32,757 bases of DNA from Bacteroidales bacterium (GTDB lineage Bacteria; Bacteroidota; Bacteroidia; Bacteroidales; P3): NCBI GenBank assembly GCA_017448905.1, contig JAFSKP010000045.1:1-32757 (forward strand), in the 5' to 3' direction. This document shows positions 32,313 through 32,757 of this stretch, in pieces; the first letter of the stretch is position 1, and every line of letters starts with the position of its first letter. The translations under genes and the position numbers were made by a program. The notes under the pieces are model-generated. The model saw only the letters and a list, made by a program, of their open reading frames with translations. It did not search any database and was not told where the DNA came from.

Positions 32313-32757
32313 TATTGTCTGTTTATACGCTGTCTTCTTTTTGTTTCGGTTAATATGTGTGGATTAAAGAACTTGTTCTAAGGGGAAAGGAAGTTTTGTA
32401 CTACTGTTTTCCCCTGTTTTCACAGATTGCGGTTGTAAATCAGGTCCCCAGGAGTGTGTTTCAATCTCTGGCGTACGACTACATACGTCACGACAACAAC
32501 AGCAGATATTGCGAGTACGACGAGTAAAAAAGATGACTTATAGGTTATTTTGCAGGATAGAATCACTTCAGATGCTTTGTTTTTTTAATGTATTTGTTGT
32601 GTCAAGGTGCTTGATGGACATTTTGGCTTGGGAAAAGTCGCTATTGGTCAATTTGCAGGATAAATTTCTGTAGTCTGTCAGTAAATACTACCTTTGTGAG
32701 CGTTCAAGGTGCTTAAAAAAGGTAGAAAATGTCAAGACAAAATGTCCCGCATGCAAA
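32313..32757. other. Intergenic region with weak signals only
   Basis: No complete gene is visible in these 445 bases. GGGGAAA (32382-32388) and TTTCCCC (32408-32414) could form a weak terminator with an 18-nt loop. TTTGCAGGATA occurs twice (32549-32559 and 32652-32662), and CAAGGTGCTT twice (32604-32613 and 32705-32714). TACCTTTG (32689-32696) is a possible -7 element, and an ATG at 32729 opens a frame (MSRQNVPHAK) that runs off the window, so a gene may begin there; this is weak. Confidence 0.4.
32420..32584 (-). pseudogene. Possible 3' remnant of a permease gene
   Basis: On the minus strand an open frame without a start codon ends in SFLLVVLAISAVVVV, then TYVVVRQRLKHTPGDLIYNRNL and TGA. 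One hydrophobic segment followed by a basic loop and a short tail resembles the last membrane helix of FtsX/MacB-type ABC permeases. A stop (TAA, 32585-32587) precedes it, so only about 55 codons remain. The assignment rests on a short stretch. Confidence 0.3.

Overview
The window looks like a chromosomal segment of a Bacteroidales bacterium, probably an uncultured gut or rumen member. The evidence is a cell-surface BspA-type leucine-rich repeat protein ending in a type IX secretion (T9SS) sorting domain, a PorE-like TPR/beta-propeller/OmpA protein, a DUF177-rpmF pair, a single-domain ManC, and several promoters of the Bacteroidetes type (TTTG or TTG, about 19 nt, then TAnnTTTG).

Region 1 (1-3280) is an accessory zone next to the end of an rRNA operon. 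It holds the last bases of 23S rRNA, then a 5S rRNA gene with about 24 extra nucleotides, then its terminator. After these come a HEPN-MNT toxin-antitoxin-like pair and an array of AAGTTGCCCGACTTT-type repeats. The zone ends with a cassette of about 2 kb bounded by two identical 86-bp sequences in inverted orientation. The cassette carries an AT-rich acyltransferase gene, a highly structured leader that looks like an attenuator, and a broken hicB-like gene.

Region 2 (3282-8996) has an FMN reductase, the divergent LRR/T9SS cargo gene, and a run of flotillin, ATP-grasp and peptidyl-tRNA hydrolase genes. Region 3 (9040-19890) is one long co-directional envelope series: coaX, an outer-membrane protein, a TPR protein, LptC, a helix-hairpin-helix protein, LpxD, two SGNH hydrolase-like proteins and an MBOAT acyltransferase. 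Many of its junctions overlap (GTGA, ATGA, TTGA, ATGA). It joins LPS export and lipid A synthesis to what looks like a surface O-acetylation module. An EamA transporter faces it at the end.

Region 4 (21016-31104) has the PorE-like protein with an unusual C-terminal extension, miaA, an ECF sigma factor, a secreted endonuclease/exonuclease/phosphatase protein, a conserved-looking small ORF, manC, a VWA protein converging on a sigma-like fusion protein, and the DUF177-L32 operon. Region 5 (31293 to the end) has an Rpn/PDDEXK nuclease with an expandable 12-bp repeat, then about 445 bp holding only a possible permease remnant.

The items most worth a second look are the enlarged 5S rRNA, the 86-bp inverted-repeat cassette with its switching leader, short repeat families that have entered coding sequence (SGNH2 and MBOAT), the degenerate retropepsin-like tail on the PorE homologue, and the sigma-like fusion beside a VWA gene. 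All calls come from reading the sequence and recalled family knowledge; no database search was run.
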